Below, piece after piece: positions 51,720-61,186 of a stretch of 64,000 bases of DNA. Below the pieces are notes generated by a model. The model saw only the letters and a program-made list of their open reading frames with translations. It had not been told where the DNA came from and searched no databases. Positions within the stretch are counted from its first letter, which is position 1, and every line of letters begins with the position of its first letter. The stretch is from Nocardioides flavescens. Its GTDB lineage: Bacteria; Actinomycetota; Actinomycetes; Propionibacteriales; Nocardioidaceae. The stretch lies in NCBI RefSeq assembly GCF_009823805.1, contig NZ_WUEK01000005.1, positions 62,001-126,000 of the forward strand, in the 5' to 3' direction. A program made the translations under genes and the position numbers.

Positions 51720-53807
51720 GTGAAGCGCATCTTCAAGGGCCCGCTGGTCTGGATCGTCATCGCCGTCATCGGCGTGCTCGTCGCCATGCAGTTCGTGGTG
51801 AGCTCCGGAGGCGGGGACGAGATCAGCTCGTCGCAGATGAGCAAGTACATCGCCGACGGTGAGGTCAAGGACATCACCTTCGTCGACGGTGACCAGGTCA
51901 TCAAGGCGACGCTCGACGACAGTGTCGACCGCGACGGTGGACGCGAGGTGACCACGAAGTACCTCATGGGCACCCAGGGCGAGATCTTCCGCTCCGCGCA
52001 GCGCCAGTTCCGCGACGGCACCATCGACTCCGTCGAGGTCGAGGTCTCCCGCCCCGGTCTCCTGAGCTCGTTCCTGATCAGCCTGCTCCCGATCCTGCTG
52101 CTGGTCGGCCTGTTCTTCTGGCTGATGAACTCCATGCAGGGCGGCGGCGGTCGCGGCGTCATGCAGTTCGCCAAGTCCAAGGCCAAGCTGATCTCCAAGG
52201 ACATGCCCAAGACCACGTTCGCCGACGTCGCCGGGTGCGACGAGGCGATCGAGGAGCTCGGCGAGATCAAGGAGTTCCTGCAGGAGCCCGCGAAGTTCCA
52301 GGCCGTGGGCGCCAAGATCCCCAAGGGCGTGCTGCTCTACGGCCAGCCCGGCACCGGCAAGACGCTGCTCGCCCGCGCGGTCGCGGGTGAGGCGGGCGTG
52401 CCGTTCTACTCGATCTCCGGCTCCGACTTCGTCGAGATGTTCGTGGGTGTCGGCGCGAGCCGCGTGCGCGACCTGTTCGAGCAGGCCAAGGAGAACGCCC
52501 CGGCCATCGTCTTCATCGACGAGATCGACGCGGTCGGTCGTCACCGCGGCACCGGCATGGGCGGCGGCCACGACGAGCGCGAGCAGACCCTCAACCAGCT
52601 GCTGGTCGAGATGGACGGCTTCGACGTGCGCGGCGGGGTCATCCTCATCGCGGCGACCAACCGTCCCGACGTGCTCGACCCCGCGCTGCTGCGCCCGGGT
52701 CGCTTCGACCGCCAGATCCAGGTCGACGCCCCCGACCTGTCGGGCCGCGAGCAGATCCTCAAGGTCCACTCGCGTGGCAAGCCGCTGGCCGACGACGTCA
52801 ACCTGATCTCGGTCGCCCGTCGTACGCCCGGCTTCAGCGGTGCCGACCTGGCCAACGTGCTCAACGAGGCCGCGCTGCTCACGGCCCGCGCCAACGAGAA
52901 GCTCATCACCAACGAGTCGCTCGACGAGGCCATCGACCGCGTCATCGCCGGCCCGCAGCGCCGCACGCGCCTGATGAGCGAGAAGGAGAAGCTCATCACC
53001 GCCTACCACGAGGGCGGCCACGCCCTCGTCGCGGCGGCGCTCCCGGGCAACGACCCGGTGCACAAGGTGACGATCCTGCCGCGCGGTCGCGCGCTGGGCT
53101 ACACGATGGTGCTGCCCGACAGCGACAAGTACTCCCAGCCGCGCAGCCAGATGCTCGACCAGCTCGCCTACATGCTCGGCGGCCGCGCCGCCGAGGAGCT
53201 GATCTTCCACGACCCGACCACGGGCGCCGGCAATGACATCGAGAAGGCGACCTCGGTCGCCCGCGCGATGGTCACGCAGTACGGCATGACCGAGCGGCTC
53301 GGCGCGATCAAGCTGGGCGACTCGGGCTCCGAGCCGTTCCTGGGCCGCGACCTCGGCCACTCGCGCAACTACTCCGAGGAGGTCGCCGGGGTGGTCGACG
53401 AGGAGACCAAGAAGCTCCTCGCCACCGCGCACCAGGAGGCCTTCGACATCCTCGAGGAGAACCGCGACGTCCTCGACGCCCTGGTCCTCGAGCTGCTCGA
53501 CAAGGAGACCCTCGATAAGGAGCAGATCGCGCGGGTCTTCGAGCCGCTGCGCCGCCGCCCCGAGCGCCCGGCCTGGACGGGCTCGCCCACGCGTCGCCCC
53601 TCCGACATCCCCGCCGTCGAGATCCCCGCCGAGGTGCGGGCCCGCGCCGCCGCGATGAACGGTCACGGCGTCAACGGCCGCGCGCCCGAGGAGGGCCCCG
53701 GCGCCGTCGTCACCCCGCCCGGCCCGGGCGGCGACGTCCACGGCGACCCCGGCATCGACCAGCCCGGCGGGGGCAGCGCCCCGCAGCCGCCCTACCCAGG
53801 AGCCTGA
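51720..53807 (+). CDS. ftsH: FtsH ATP-dependent zinc metalloprotease
   Basis: Hexameric membrane AAA+ protease that degrades membrane and cytosolic proteins. The 695-residue product has TM1 (about 7-27), a short extracytoplasmic domain and TM2 (about 118-137). The AAA domain has GQPGTGKT (about 208), Walker [16 protein letters not shown] and the SRH region [20 protein letters not shown]. The M41 peptidase has zinc motif YHEGGHALV (about 427) and a downstream Asp. The C-terminus is disordered and Pro/Gly-rich. It has a GTG start. folE follows, with its start two bases after the stop. Confidence 0.97.
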   Translation: MKRIFKGPLVWIVIAVIGVLVAMQFVVSSGGGDEISSSQMSKYIADGEVKDITFVDGDQVIKATLDDSVDRDGGREVTTKYLMGTQGEIFRSAQRQFRDGTIDSVEVEVSRPGLLSSFLISLLPILLLVGLFFWLMNSMQGGGGRGVMQFAKSKAKLISKDMPKTTFADVAGCDEAIEELGEIKEFLQEPAKFQAVGAKIPKGVLLYGQPGTGKTLLARAVAGEAGVPFYSISGSDFVEMFVGVGASRVRDLFEQAKENAPAIVFIDEIDAVGRHRGTGMGGGHDEREQTLNQLLVEMDGFDVRGGVILIAATNRPDVLDPALLRPGRFDRQIQVDAPDLSGREQILKVHSRGKPLADDVNLISVARRTPGFSGADLANVLNEAALLTARANEKLITNESLDEAIDRVIAGPQRRTRLMSEKEKLITAYHEGGHALVAAALPGNDPVHKVTILPRGRALGYTMVLPDSDKYSQPRSQMLDQLAYMLGGRAAEELIFHDPTTGAGNDIEKATSVARAMVTQYGMTERLGAIKLGDSGSEPFLGRDLGHSRNYSEEVAGVVDEETKKLLATAHQEAFDILEENRDVLDALVLELLDKETLDKEQIARVFEPLRRRPERPAWTGSPTRRPSDIPAVEIPAEVRARAAAMNGHGVNGRAPEEGPGAVVTPPGPGGDVHGDPGIDQPGGGSAPQPPYPGA

Positions 53808-53809
53808 GC

Positions 53810-54415
53810 TTGACCGACGCCGTACGGCGGCCCGAGGACGTGCCGCCCTTCGACCACGCGCGCGCCGAAGCGGCCGTCCGCGAGCTGCTCATCGCGATCG
53901 GTGAGGACCCCGACCGCGAAGGGCTCAAGGAGACCCCGGGCCGCGTGGCCCGGGCCTACGCCGAGCTCACCCAGGGGCTGCGCCAGTCGCCCGAGGACGT
54001 CCTGACCAAGACGTTCGACATCGGTCACGACGAGATCATCCTGGTGCGCGACATCGAGCTCTGGTCGATGTGCGAGCACCACCTGGTGCCGTTCACCGGC
54101 GTCGCGCACGTCGGCTACCTGCCGGGTCGCAGCGGGCTCATCACCGGCCTGTCCAAGCTCGCCCGCCTGGTCGACCTCTACTCCAAGCGCCCTCAGGTGC
54201 AGGAGCGGCTGACCACGCAGGTGGCCGACGCGCTGATGACCCACCTCGAGGCGCGCGGCGTCATCGTCGTCATCGAGGCCGAGCACCTGTGCATGACGAT
54301 GCGCGGGGTCAAGAAGGCCGGCGCCCGCACGATCACGTCCGCCGTGCGCGGCACCTTCCGCTCCAACGCCTCGACCCGTGCCGAGGCGATGGCGCTGATC
54401 AACCGCACCTGCTGA
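53810..54415 (+). CDS. folE: GTP cyclohydrolase I
   Basis: Converts GTP to 7,8-dihydroneopterin triphosphate, the first step of tetrahydrofolate synthesis. The 201-residue product has [36 protein letters not shown] (zinc Cys and His), [20 protein letters not shown], and [20 protein letters not shown] (second zinc Cys). The start is an unusual TTG (TTGACCGACGCC). It is supported by AGGAG nine bases upstream and by the absence of a better codon before the conserved domain. Confidence 0.96.
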   Translation: MTDAVRRPEDVPPFDHARAEAAVRELLIAIGEDPDREGLKETPGRVARAYAELTQGLRQSPEDVLTKTFDIGHDEIILVRDIELWSMCEHHLVPFTGVAHVGYLPGRSGLITGLSKLARLVDLYSKRPQVQERLTTQVADALMTHLEARGVIVVIEAEHLCMTMRGVKKAGARTITSAVRGTFRSNASTRAEAMALINRTC

Positions 54416-55016
54416 CCGCACACACGCGAGCCCGCACCGCGCGCGCCAGCGTGGCCGGGTCGGTGTCGAGCGCCCTCGCCAGGCTCTGCAGCACCTCCGC
54501 CGTGCCGCGGGCGTCGAGGCGTCGCCCGACGGCCGAGCCGAGGTAGGTCGCGACCACGAGGTCCGGGTCGCCGTCGTCGATCCCGAGCAGGACCAAGAGC
54601 CGGGCCCACCCGGCACCGGACGCCTGGCCCGGCGCGCCGTGCCAGACCTGGGCCAGACGTGCCCGGTTGAGCTCGTGGGCGTGACGCAGGTGCTCCGCGG
54701 TCAGCACGCCGGTCGCCGCGAGCCGGGCGGCGACCTCGCCGACCTGCGCCCGGGCCGGTGTGTCGGGCAGCTGCGGCAGGGTCGCGCGCAGCTCTTCGAG
54801 CCCGTCGGTGGCGGGGTCCGTGCCGGTCGCTCGCCGCGCCTCGACGTACGCCGACAGCAGCGCGGCGCGCTCGGACGGGGGCAATGCCGCGTCGATGACC
54901 GCCAGGGCGAGCGAGTCGGGCCAGGCGGGCTCGACGTCCCAGGCGGCACAGGGACCGAGGTCGGCGAGCACTCGGCGCGCGACGGCGTCGAGCGGCGCCC
55001 GGGCGTGCGTCGTCAC
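54399..55016 (-). CDS. Hypothetical helical protein
   Basis: A 205-residue, Ala/Leu/Arg-rich soluble protein, predicted mostly helical. The blocks [20 protein letters not shown] and [20 protein letters not shown] recall the layout of HhH/DNA-glycosylase-like uncharacterised actinobacterial proteins, but no catalytic motif can be named. It overlaps the folE 3' end by 17 bases in convergent orientation. It belongs to the block that separates folE from folP. Confidence 0.6.
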   Translation of the reverse strand: MTTHARAPLDAVARRVLADLGPCAAWDVEPAWPDSLALAVIDAALPPSERAALLSAYVEARRATGTDPATDGLEELRATLPQLPDTPARAQVGEVAARLAATGVLTAEHLRHAHELNRARLAQVWHGAPGQASGAGWARLLVLLGIDDGDPDLVVATYLGSAVGRRLDARGTAEVLQSLARALDTDPATLARAVRARVCAVSRCG

Positions 55017-55133
55017 TGTCCCCCCACAGGTCGGCCCGAGTCGTTGTGACGGGGTTCTGCCCCGCGAGGGGGCGGTGTACGCACAGCGAACGGCGATCGG
55101 TGCGCTCTCGCTAGACCAGTCGGTGCGGCGAGA

Positions 55134-55222
55134 GTGGTTTCGAGACGGCCCTAGCGGGCCTCCTCAACCACCGGCCGGGCCACCGGTGGTTGAGGAAGGA
55201 CGAAGTCCTGTCTCGAAACCAC
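55134..55222. repeat. R-family palindromic repeat, copy 6
   Basis: GTGGTTTCGAGACGGCCCTA ... CCTCCTCAACCACCGG, facing CCGGTGGTTGAGGAAGGACG ... GTCTCGAAACCAC. It lies in the gap 55017-55235 between the hypothetical protein and the first sulfotransferase, 14 bases from the sulfotransferase stop. Confidence 0.88.
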
Positions 55223-55235
55223 CCACCTCGACCGC

Positions 55236-55883
55236 TCAGAACTCGTAGCCCAGCTCCGCGATCGGGGCGGCGAAGAGCGCGGCGACGCGCTGGCGCGAGG
55301 CGTCGTCGTACAGCTCGCGGTAGGAGCCGGCCGGGCGCACGCCGGCCTTGGCGTGCGGCAGGTCGGGGGAGCCGGGCAGGCCCAGCTCGGTCCACAGGGC
55401 GCCGAGCTCGTCGGCGAGCGACTCGTAGCGCAGCACCCGGTCGACGGCGACCCGACCCTGGAGCCGGTAGATGCGCTGGTTCTTCTCGGCGAACTCCGCG
55501 ACCGCGGGGCTCGCGACGTACGCCGCGAAGGCGCCCGGCCCGGCGGGCGCGCCGCCCTCGCGGTGGGCCCAGTGGAAGAGCGAGACGACGGCGTCCCAGG
55601 GGTTCCGCTCGATGGCGAAGGACAGGTAGGACTCGAAGCGGGCGCGGCCGACCATCCGGCGCACCATCGAGACCGGCATGTGGTTGAACGCCTTGCGCTC
55701 CAGCGGCGGGGCGGTGTGGTTCTGCGGGCCGCGGCCGCCGAGCTCGGCGCGCAGCGACTCCTCGAGCACCGGGGTGATCACGTCGTCGGGGCCGCAGACC
55801 CGCGAGAGCGCGATCTCGACCGAGGTGCCGGCCGTCTTGCGCGTCTTCATGAACACGAAGCCGTGCTCGTGGGAGAGGATCAC
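55236..55883 (-). CDS. Sulfotransferase-family protein
   Basis: A 215-residue PAPS-dependent sulfotransferase-like protein. It has a 5'-phosphosulfate-binding loop, FVFMKTRKTAGTSVE (about residues 9-23), and a 3'-phosphate-binding region, SFAIERNPWDAVVSLFHWAH (about 85-105), with helix-start Arg. It is compact for the family. The acceptor is unknown, and glycolipids or polysaccharides are common targets. It has a GTG start, divergent from the second sulfotransferase with only 26 bases between, so both promoters must overlap. Confidence 0.85.
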   Translation of the reverse strand: MILSHEHGFVFMKTRKTAGTSVEIALSRVCGPDDVITPVLEESLRAELGGRGPQNHTAPPLERKAFNHMPVSMVRRMVGRARFESYLSFAIERNPWDAVVSLFHWAHREGGAPAGPGAFAAYVASPAVAEFAEKNQRIYRLQGRVAVDRVLRYESLADELGALWTELGLPGSPDLPHAKAGVRPAGSYRELYDDASRQRVAALFAAPIAELGYEF

Positions 55884-55909
55884 GCGTCCGACCGTAGGCT
55901 GCCGTGCTG

Positions 55910-56989
55910 ATGAGTGAACACACCGTGGTGCTGGTGACCGGCTCGATGCGCAGCGGCACCAGCTCGCTGGCCGGCAGCCTCAAGCAGCTCGGCTGGCACG
56001 TGCCGCAGCCGGAGGTCCCGGCGTCCGAGCGCAACGCCAAGGGCCACTTCGAGCCGCGGTGGGTCATCGAGTTCCACAAGCGGATCATGCGCGGTGCGCT
56101 CGTGCGCCCCAGCGACGGCAGCCCCAAGGCGCTCGGCCGGGTCGCGGGGTACGCCGACCGCGAGGGGCTCGAGGCCGAGCTGCGCACCTGGCTGGGCGAG
56201 CAGCCGCAGCCGCGGGTGGTGGTCAAGGACCCGCACGCCGCCTGGGTGCTGCCGACCTGGCGCGCGGCCGCCGCGGGCGCCGACCGCGATCTGCACACGC
56301 TGACCGCGCTGCGCCACCCCGCCGAGGTGGTCGGCTCGCAGGACCGCACCTGGGGCGCGGGCCGGCGCACCGACGAGGAGCGCCGGGTCAAGGAGACCGC
56401 CAACACGGCGGCCTGGCTCAACGTCGCGCTCGTCACCGAGGCGACCTCGCGCGGCTCGGCGCGGTCCTTCATCGGCTACCACGACCTGCTCGGCGACTGG
56501 CGCGCCTCACTCGGCCTGGTCTCGACGCAGCTCGACCTGGACCTGCCGGTCGACGACCCGCAGCGCGCCGCCGCGCTCGACGACTTCCTCGACCCGGGCA
56601 TGCGGCGCTCGCAGCTGACCTGGGACGACATCGTGCTGCCGACGTGGCTGCGCGACCTCGCCGAGGACGCCTGGACGCAGCTCGGGGCGCTCGTCGTCGA
56701 CCCCCACGACGCGGCCGCCTCCGCGCGTCTGGACGAGCTGCGCGTGGCGTACGACGGCCGGTACGCCGAGGCCGTGGCCCTCACCCTCGACGAGGCCCGC
56801 CACCGCGAGCGGCGCGGCTCGGCCGCGGGCGCGGCCAAGATCCGCGGGCGGCTGCGCGAGGAGCGCGCCCGCCGCCGCGAGCTCGAGGCGGCGCAGCCGG
56901 CCGGAGGGGTCGAGGCCCTGGCTCAGAGGACGAAGCGCGCGCTCGGCCAGATCCGGGCCAGGTCGCGGTCGGGGAACCGCTCGGCGTAG
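55910..56989 (+). CDS. Sulfotransferase-family protein
   Basis: A 359-residue protein. The 5'-phosphosulfate loop is VLVTGSMRSGTSSLAGSL (about residues 6-23), and a 3'-phosphate-binding segment is TALRHPAEVVGSQD (about 130-143). A middle stretch, YHDLLGDWRASLGLVSTQLD, is like that of cell-surface sulfotransferases. The C-terminal 80 residues are Arg/Ala-rich helix. The ATG at 55910 is chosen, with a GTG at 55904 possible. No clear ribosome-binding site is seen. The 3' end overlaps the convergent sulfotransferase pseudogene by 67 bases. The acceptor is unknown. Confidence 0.82.
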   Translation: MSEHTVVLVTGSMRSGTSSLAGSLKQLGWHVPQPEVPASERNAKGHFEPRWVIEFHKRIMRGALVRPSDGSPKALGRVAGYADREGLEAELRTWLGEQPQPRVVVKDPHAAWVLPTWRAAAAGADRDLHTLTALRHPAEVVGSQDRTWGAGRRTDEERRVKETANTAAWLNVALVTEATSRGSARSFIGYHDLLGDWRASLGLVSTQLDLDLPVDDPQRAAALDDFLDPGMRRSQLTWDDIVLPTWLRDLAEDAWTQLGALVVDPHDAAASARLDELRVAYDGRYAEAVALTLDEARHRERRGSAAGAAKIRGRLREERARRRELEAAQPAGGVEALAQRTKRALGQIRARSRSGNRSA

Positions 56990-57499
56990 CGCTGGGCGAC
57001 GAGCTGCGCGACGAGCTGCTCGGCCGAGCCGGGGTTGCTGCCGGGGCGGCGCCGCCTCTGCATCCGCACCTGCGACCAGATCCGCTCGACCGCCCGCACC
57101 CCGCGCCGCTCGAACTCCCCGCGGATCGAGGCGAACCGCTCGGTGCTCAGCCGCGCGTAGTCCGGCGTCACGTCGAGGGTCAGCCGGGTCTGCGGGTCGC
57201 GCGAGAACAGGCCGGTGAAGTAGTCGAAGCAGAGCTGCTCGTCAGCGATCATCGCCGCCTGCTGCAGGAACGTCGGGCCGGTCGAGCGTCCCTGCGCGAC
57301 CTCCTCGAGCGACCCGTGGGCGCGCTCGACCACGTGACCGAGGAGGTACGGCGCCTCGCCGAGGTCGAGGCTGTCGAAGACGTGGTCCTCCTTGCGCAGC
57401 CCGGCTCGCACTGCGGCGAGGCCGCCCGGTGGTTGTGCAGCCGGGTCGTGCCTTCATCGCGCCCACTCCGAGCAGGAAGGTCCGGTCCACCCGTCGCAC
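56923..57499 (-). pseudogene. Sulfotransferase gene broken by two frameshifts
   Basis: From a GTG at 57499 the frame encodes VDRTFLLGVGAMK, the usual start of a sulfotransferase. It then loses frame near 57450, where the expected AGTT of the KAGTTWLHN-type PAPS loop is broken. A second frame continues with TTRLHNHRAASPQCEPG, and it shifts again near 57403 into the frame KEDHVFDSLDLGEAPYLLGH that runs to the stop at 56923 (TPDYARLSTERF, IRGEFERRG are typical). Deletions of 4 and 1 bases would restore the frame. The intact downstream frame lacks the cofactor loop, so the gene is probably inactive unless these are sequencing errors. Confidence 0.75.
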
Positions 57500-57518
57500 C
57501 TTGGTGCGGTGCCTTCCT

Positions 57519-57650
57519 CGGTGGTCGAGCAGCGAGCGTCGTACGTCGGTGGTCGAGCAGCGAGCGCCAGCGAGCGTCGTCGAGACCTGGTGATGGTTGC
57601 GGTGGTCTCGACGACGTCCGGCCGTAGCCGGCCTCTCTGCTCGACCAGCG
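57519..57650. repeat. Second intergenic repeat family (GGTGGTCGAGCAGCGAGCG)
   Basis: Two direct copies of CGGTGGTCGAGCAGCGAGCG (about 57519 and 57547), then GCGTCGTCGAGACC, face the inverted GGTCTCGACGACGTCCGG and CTGCTCGACCAGCGG. The sequence can fold into a long imperfect stem. It resembles the R family in its GGTNTCGA and CGACCA ends but has a different interior. It lies upstream of folP. Confidence 0.75.
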
Positions 57651-57698
57651 GTGCCTTCGTCGTTCCCCGACCCCCGGGTGGCTCGATAGGGTCGGCCG

Positions 57699-58559
57699 GT
57701 GACCGAGCGCGCCCTGCCCCTGGTGATGGGCGTCGTCAACGTCACCCCCGACTCGTTCAGCGACGGCGGACGCTACGCCGACACCGACAGCGCGGTCGCG
57801 CACGGGCTGCGGCTGCTCGCCGACGGCGCCGACCTGCTCGACGTGGGCGGTGAGTCGACGAGGCCCGGGGCGACCCGTCCACTGGTCTCGGAGGAGCTCG
57901 ACCGGGTCGTGCCGGTCATCACGGAGCTCGCCGAGGCCGGGGCGCGGGTCTCCGTCGACACGATGCGCTCCGAGGTCGCGAGCGCCGCGCTCGAGGCCGG
58001 CGCGAGCGTCGTCAACGACGTCTCCGGTGGCCTCGCCGACCCCGACATCCTGCGCGTGGTCGCCGACAGCGAGGCGACCTACGTCGCCATGCACTGGCGC
58101 GCCCACGCCGACCACATGGCCGACTTCGCGACGTACGACGGCCCGGGGGGCGTGGTCGGCACCGTCCGCGACGAGCTGGCCGAGCGGGCCTGGGCCGCGC
58201 TGTCCGCGGGCATCGCGGCCGAGCGGCTGGTGCTCGACCCGGGGCTGGGCTTCGCCAAGCGCGGCGACCACAACTGGGAGCTGCTCGCCCACCTCGACGC
58301 CCTGGCCGGACTGGGTCACCCGCTGCTGGTGGGGGCGAGCCGCAAGTCGTTCCTCGGGCGCCTCCTGGCCGACGAGGCAGGGGAGCCGCGGCCCGTCGAC
58401 GAGCGCGAGGCCGCGGTGGTCGCGATCAGCACGGTGCTGGCCGAGGTCGGTGTCTGGGGCGTCCGTGTGCACGACGTACGCTCGACCCGCGACGCCTTCC
58501 GCGTCGTCGCAGCCCTGCACGCCGCCCGCCAGACCACGCCCCGGATCGGAGCCCGATGA
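57699..58559 (+). CDS. folP: Dihydropteroate synthase
   Basis: Condenses 6-hydroxymethyl-dihydropterin pyrophosphate with p-aminobenzoate, the sulfonamide target. The 286-residue TIM-barrel product has VMGVVNVTPDSFSDGGRY (about 9-26), GADLLDVGGESTRPGA (about 48-63), SVDTMRSEVA, VVNDVSGG, and LVGASRKSFLGRLL near the end. It has a GTG start. Its stop overlaps the folB start (ATGA), giving a coupled folP-folB-folK operon. Confidence 0.97.
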   Translation: MTERALPLVMGVVNVTPDSFSDGGRYADTDSAVAHGLRLLADGADLLDVGGESTRPGATRPLVSEELDRVVPVITELAEAGARVSVDTMRSEVASAALEAGASVVNDVSGGLADPDILRVVADSEATYVAMHWRAHADHMADFATYDGPGGVVGTVRDELAERAWAALSAGIAAERLVLDPGLGFAKRGDHNWELLAHLDALAGLGHPLLVGASRKSFLGRLLADEAGEPRPVDEREAAVVAISTVLAEVGVWGVRVHDVRSTRDAFRVVAALHAARQTTPRIGAR

Positions 58560-58933
58560 CCGACGAGCTCGCGCTCACCGGGCTGGAGTGCTTCGGCCAC
58601 CACGGGGTCTTCGAGTTCGAGCGGCGCGAGGGCCAGACCTTCGTCATCGACCTCGTGCTGGGGCTCGACACCCGCTCCGCCGCCGAGACCGACGACTTGT
58701 CACAGACGGTCGACTACGGAAGTCTCGCGATGGCGGTGAAGGCCGCCGTCGAGAAGGATCCGGTCGACCTGATCGAGACGCTGGCCCAGCGGATCGCGGC
58801 TCTCTGCCTCTTGGAGAGCGGTGTTGAATGGGTCCGCGTCACGGTCCACAAGCCGGACGCACCCATCGACGCGACGTTCTCCGACGTCGCGCTGACGATC
58901 ACCCGGTCGAAGACCCAGGAGGGCCCCCCGTGA
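58556..58933 (+). CDS. folB: Dihydroneopterin aldolase
   Basis: Converts 7,8-dihydroneopterin to 6-hydroxymethyl-dihydropterin and glycolaldehyde. The 125-residue product has the signature LTGLECFGHHGVFEFERREG (about residues 6-25), TVDYGSLAMAVK, LIETLAQRIAALCL, and VRVTVHKPDAPI with the catalytic-type Lys. The length is typical. It overlaps both neighbours by four bases (folP stop/ATGA and GTGA/folK). Confidence 0.96.
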   Translation: MTDELALTGLECFGHHGVFEFERREGQTFVIDLVLGLDTRSAAETDDLSQTVDYGSLAMAVKAAVEKDPVDLIETLAQRIAALCLLESGVEWVRVTVHKPDAPIDATFSDVALTITRSKTQEGPP

Positions 58934-59499
58934 CCGAGACCCCCAACCCGCACATCGTCGACGCCGACACCCTGACCGGCGAGATGCGACCGATCCGGCG
59001 GACGGTCCTGGCGCTGGGGTCCAACCTCGGGGAGCGGATGGAGAACCTCCAGGGCGCCGTGCGCGCCCTCGCCGACACCCCCGACGTCTGGGTCACCAGC
59101 GTCTCCCCGGTCTACGAGAGCGAGCCCGTCGACGCTCCCGAGGGCTCGGGGCCCTACCTCAACGCCGTCGTGCTCGCCGACACCACGCTCGCCGCCACGC
59201 GCCTGCTCGACCGCGCGCTGGCCATCGAGGACGCCTACGGCCGCGAGCGCAGCGAGGTCCGCAACGCCCCGCGCACCCTCGACGTCGACCTGATCGTGGT
59301 CGGCGACCGCCGCGCCGACGACGACACCCTGCGCCTGCCGCACCCGCGCGCGGCCCAGCGCGCCTTCGTGCTGCGGCCCTGGCACGACCTCGAGCCCGAT
59401 GCGGCCATCCCCACGCAGGGCAAGGTCGCCGACCTGCTCGCCTCGCTCGACGAGAGCGGCATCACCCGCCGCGACGACCTGCACCTCGAGCTCGAGTAG
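58930..59499 (+). CDS. folK: HPPK, 2-amino-4-hydroxy-6-hydroxymethyldihydropteridine pyrophosphokinase
   Basis: Transfers pyrophosphate from ATP to 6-hydroxymethyl-dihydropterin, feeding FolP. The 189-residue product has ALGSNLGERMENLQGAVRAL (about 28-47), PVYESEPVDAPEGSGPYLNA, the signature RNAPRTLDVDLIVVGDRR (about 111-128), and LPHPRAAQRAFVLRPW. An N-terminal extension of about 25 residues precedes the domain. The GTG start overlaps the folB stop. It is followed by DUF3180 as in other actinobacteria. Confidence 0.95.
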   Translation: MTETPNPHIVDADTLTGEMRPIRRTVLALGSNLGERMENLQGAVRALADTPDVWVTSVSPVYESEPVDAPEGSGPYLNAVVLADTTLAATRLLDRALAIEDAYGRERSEVRNAPRTLDVDLIVVGDRRADDDTLRLPHPRAAQRAFVLRPWHDLEPDAAIPTQGKVADLLASLDESGITRRDDLHLELE

Positions 59500-59533
59500 T
59501 CCCCCCAGCCAGACGTCCCCGCCAGGAGCGGCC

Positions 59534-60043
59534 GTGATCGAGCTGCCACCCGACCCTCGCCAGCACGAGGAGCCGGACCACGACGACGAGCCCCAGGGCC
59601 GTCTCGGTCCCACGTCGTACGCCGTCGTGACGGGCTGGGCGCTGGCCGGGCTCGTCCTCGGCTGGGTGTGGCGCGTCGTCGCCGAGCGCGTCAACGGTGT
59701 GGCCCCCGTCGTCTCCTGGCCGCAGCCGGCCGCGCTGTGGCTGGTCGCCGTGGTCATCGCCATCACCGCCTGGCAGACCCACCGCGCCGTCCAGGTGCGG
59801 CGCGAGCGGCTCGAGCCGCACCGCGCGGTCAACCGGCTCGTCCTCGCGCGCGCCGGGGCGTACGTCGGCGCGCTGGTCGCCGGCATCTACGCCGGCTACG
59901 CGCTGTCGTGGATCGGCGACCCCGCCGAGCTCGCCGGCCAGCGCATCGTCCGCTCGCTCGTCGCCGTTGCTGCGGGACTCGTGATCGTCGTCGGCTCGTT
60001 CCTGCTGGAGCGGGCCTGTCGGGTGCGGCGCCCCCGGACGTAG
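59534..60043 (+). CDS. DUF3180 membrane protein
   Basis: A 169-residue protein of the actinobacterial DUF3180 family, almost always next to folK. An acidic N-terminus (about 1-28) precedes four hydrophobic helices: SYAVVTGWALAGLVLGWVWR, ALWLVAVVIAITAWQ, AYVGALVAGIYAGYALSW and LVAVAAGLVIVVGSFLLE. Its function is unknown. It has a GTG start with AGGAG five to six bases upstream. It is the last gene of the fol operon, and the IS-bearing repeat starts 13 bases after the stop. Confidence 0.88.
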   Translation: MIELPPDPRQHEEPDHDDEPQGRLGPTSYAVVTGWALAGLVLGWVWRVVAERVNGVAPVVSWPQPAALWLVAVVIAITAWQTHRAVQVRRERLEPHRAVNRLVLARAGAYVGALVAGIYAGYALSWIGDPAELAGQRIVRSLVAVAAGLVIVVGSFLLERACRVRRPRT

Positions 60044-60056
60044 GGCATCCACGTCA

Positions 60057-60080
60057 GGTGGTTTCGAGACAGTCGCTAGC
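60057..60080. repeat. R-family repeat, left half, cut by the IS481-type element
   Basis: GGTGGTTTCGAGACAGTCGC leads to the target-site copy GCTAGC at 60075-60080. The remainder of the same repeat continues on the other side of the IS at 61182. Confidence 0.9.
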
Positions 60081-61181
60081 TGTGATGTCCAGGCACGTTG
60101 GTCGAGATCGTGCGACGACACGATCTGATGCCGTAGATAGGTGAAGACCCCCTGTTGTGAAGTGGAGCTGTCTAGGCCGTACCGCTTCACCAACAGGAGG
60201 TCTTCGTGCCCCACGCTATCCATTCCAACGCTGCGCTGGCTCCGACGGCGCGGCTCAAGCTGGCCCGCCTGATCATCGACGAGGGCTGGGACATCGCCCG
60301 AGCCGCCGAGCGCTACGACGTCTCGTGGCGCACCGCGAAGAAGTGGGCCGAGCGGTATGCCCGCGAGGGCGTCGACGGGATGGGTGATCGCAGCTCCGCA
60401 CGCCACACCCAACCCAAGCGGACCCCGCGACCGGTGGTCCGCAAGATCGTTCACCTACGCCTCAAGCACCGCCTCGGACCGGTCGAGATCGGTCACCGGC
60501 TCGCGATGCCGGCCTCGACCGTGCACGCAGTCCTCGTGCGATGTCGCTTGAACCGGCTCACCCACCTCGACCGCGTCACCGGTGAACCGATCCGCCGCTA
60601 CGAGCACGCCTACCCCGGTTCGATGCTGCACGTCGACGTCAAGAAGCTCGGCCGGGTCCCCGACGGCGGCGGCTGGCGCTACGTCGGCAAACAACAAGGC
60701 ACCAAGAACACCCGCACCAAGACCAACACCAGCAGACGCGGCACCTGCTACCTGCACACCGTCATCGACGACCACTCCAGAGTGGCCTACGTCGAAGCCC
60801 ACGACGACGAACGCAAAGAGACCGCCGCCGGCGTCCTACGCCGCGCCGTGGCCTGGTTTCGCGCCCGCGGCGTCACCGTCGAACGCGTGCTGTCCGACAA
60901 CGGCTCGGCCTACAAGTCGCACCACTGGCGCGCGGTGTGCGCCGAGCTCGGCATCACACCCAAACGCACCCGCCCCTACCGGCCACAGACCAACGGCAAG
61001 ATCGAACGCTTCCACCGCACCCTCGCCGAGGGATGGGCCTTCAAGAAGTTCTACTCCTCCGAGACCGCCCGCCTCGCCGCCCTGCCAGGATGGGTCCACC
61101 ACTACAACCACCACCGGCCCCACTCAGCCATCGGCAAGGTCCCACCCATCACCCGGTTGACCAACCTGGCTGGACATCACA
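60081..61181 (+). mobile_element. IS481-family insertion sequence
   Basis: A 1101-bp element with terminal inverted repeats TGTGATGTCCAG (60081-60092) and CTGGACATCACA (61170-61181). It is flanked by 6-bp target duplications GCTAGC (60075-60080 and 61182-61187). The target fits the NCTAGN preference known for IS481 of Bordetella. An intact copy of the target repeat sits next to it (61228 onward), so the empty site can be reconstructed exactly. It carries one gene, the transposase. With intact ends and reading frame, it may be active. Confidence 0.95.
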
Positions 61182-61186
61182 GCTAG
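60206..61186 (+). CDS. IS481-family DDE transposase
   Basis: A 326-residue transposase. An N-terminal helix-turn-helix region (about 13-60, ARAAERYDVSWRTAKKWAER) and a second HTH (about 75-115) precede the integrase-core domain. The DDE residues are D144 (LHVDVKK), D231 (VLSDNGSAY) and E267 (NGKIERFHR), with 35 residues between the last two as in the family. It has a GTG start with AGGAGG five bases upstream. The TAG stop (61184-61186) lies outside the element, within the duplicated GCTAGC target. Confidence 0.96.
   Translation: MPHAIHSNAALAPTARLKLARLIIDEGWDIARAAERYDVSWRTAKKWAERYAREGVDGMGDRSSARHTQPKRTPRPVVRKIVHLRLKHRLGPVEIGHRLAMPASTVHAVLVRCRLNRLTHLDRVTGEPIRRYEHAYPGSMLHVDVKKLGRVPDGGGWRYVGKQQGTKNTRTKTNTSRRGTCYLHTVIDDHSRVAYVEAHDDERKETAAGVLRRAVAWFRARGVTVERVLSDNGSAYKSHHWRAVCAELGITPKRTRPYRPQTNGKIERFHRTLAEGWAFKKFYSSETARLAALPGWVHHYNHHRPHSAIGKVPPITRLTNLAGHHS

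Noticed and set aside
53000..53040. FtsH zinc motif HEGGH instead of HEAGH
   Set aside because: HEGGH is common in actinobacterial FtsH and keeps the zinc ligands, so it is not unusual.
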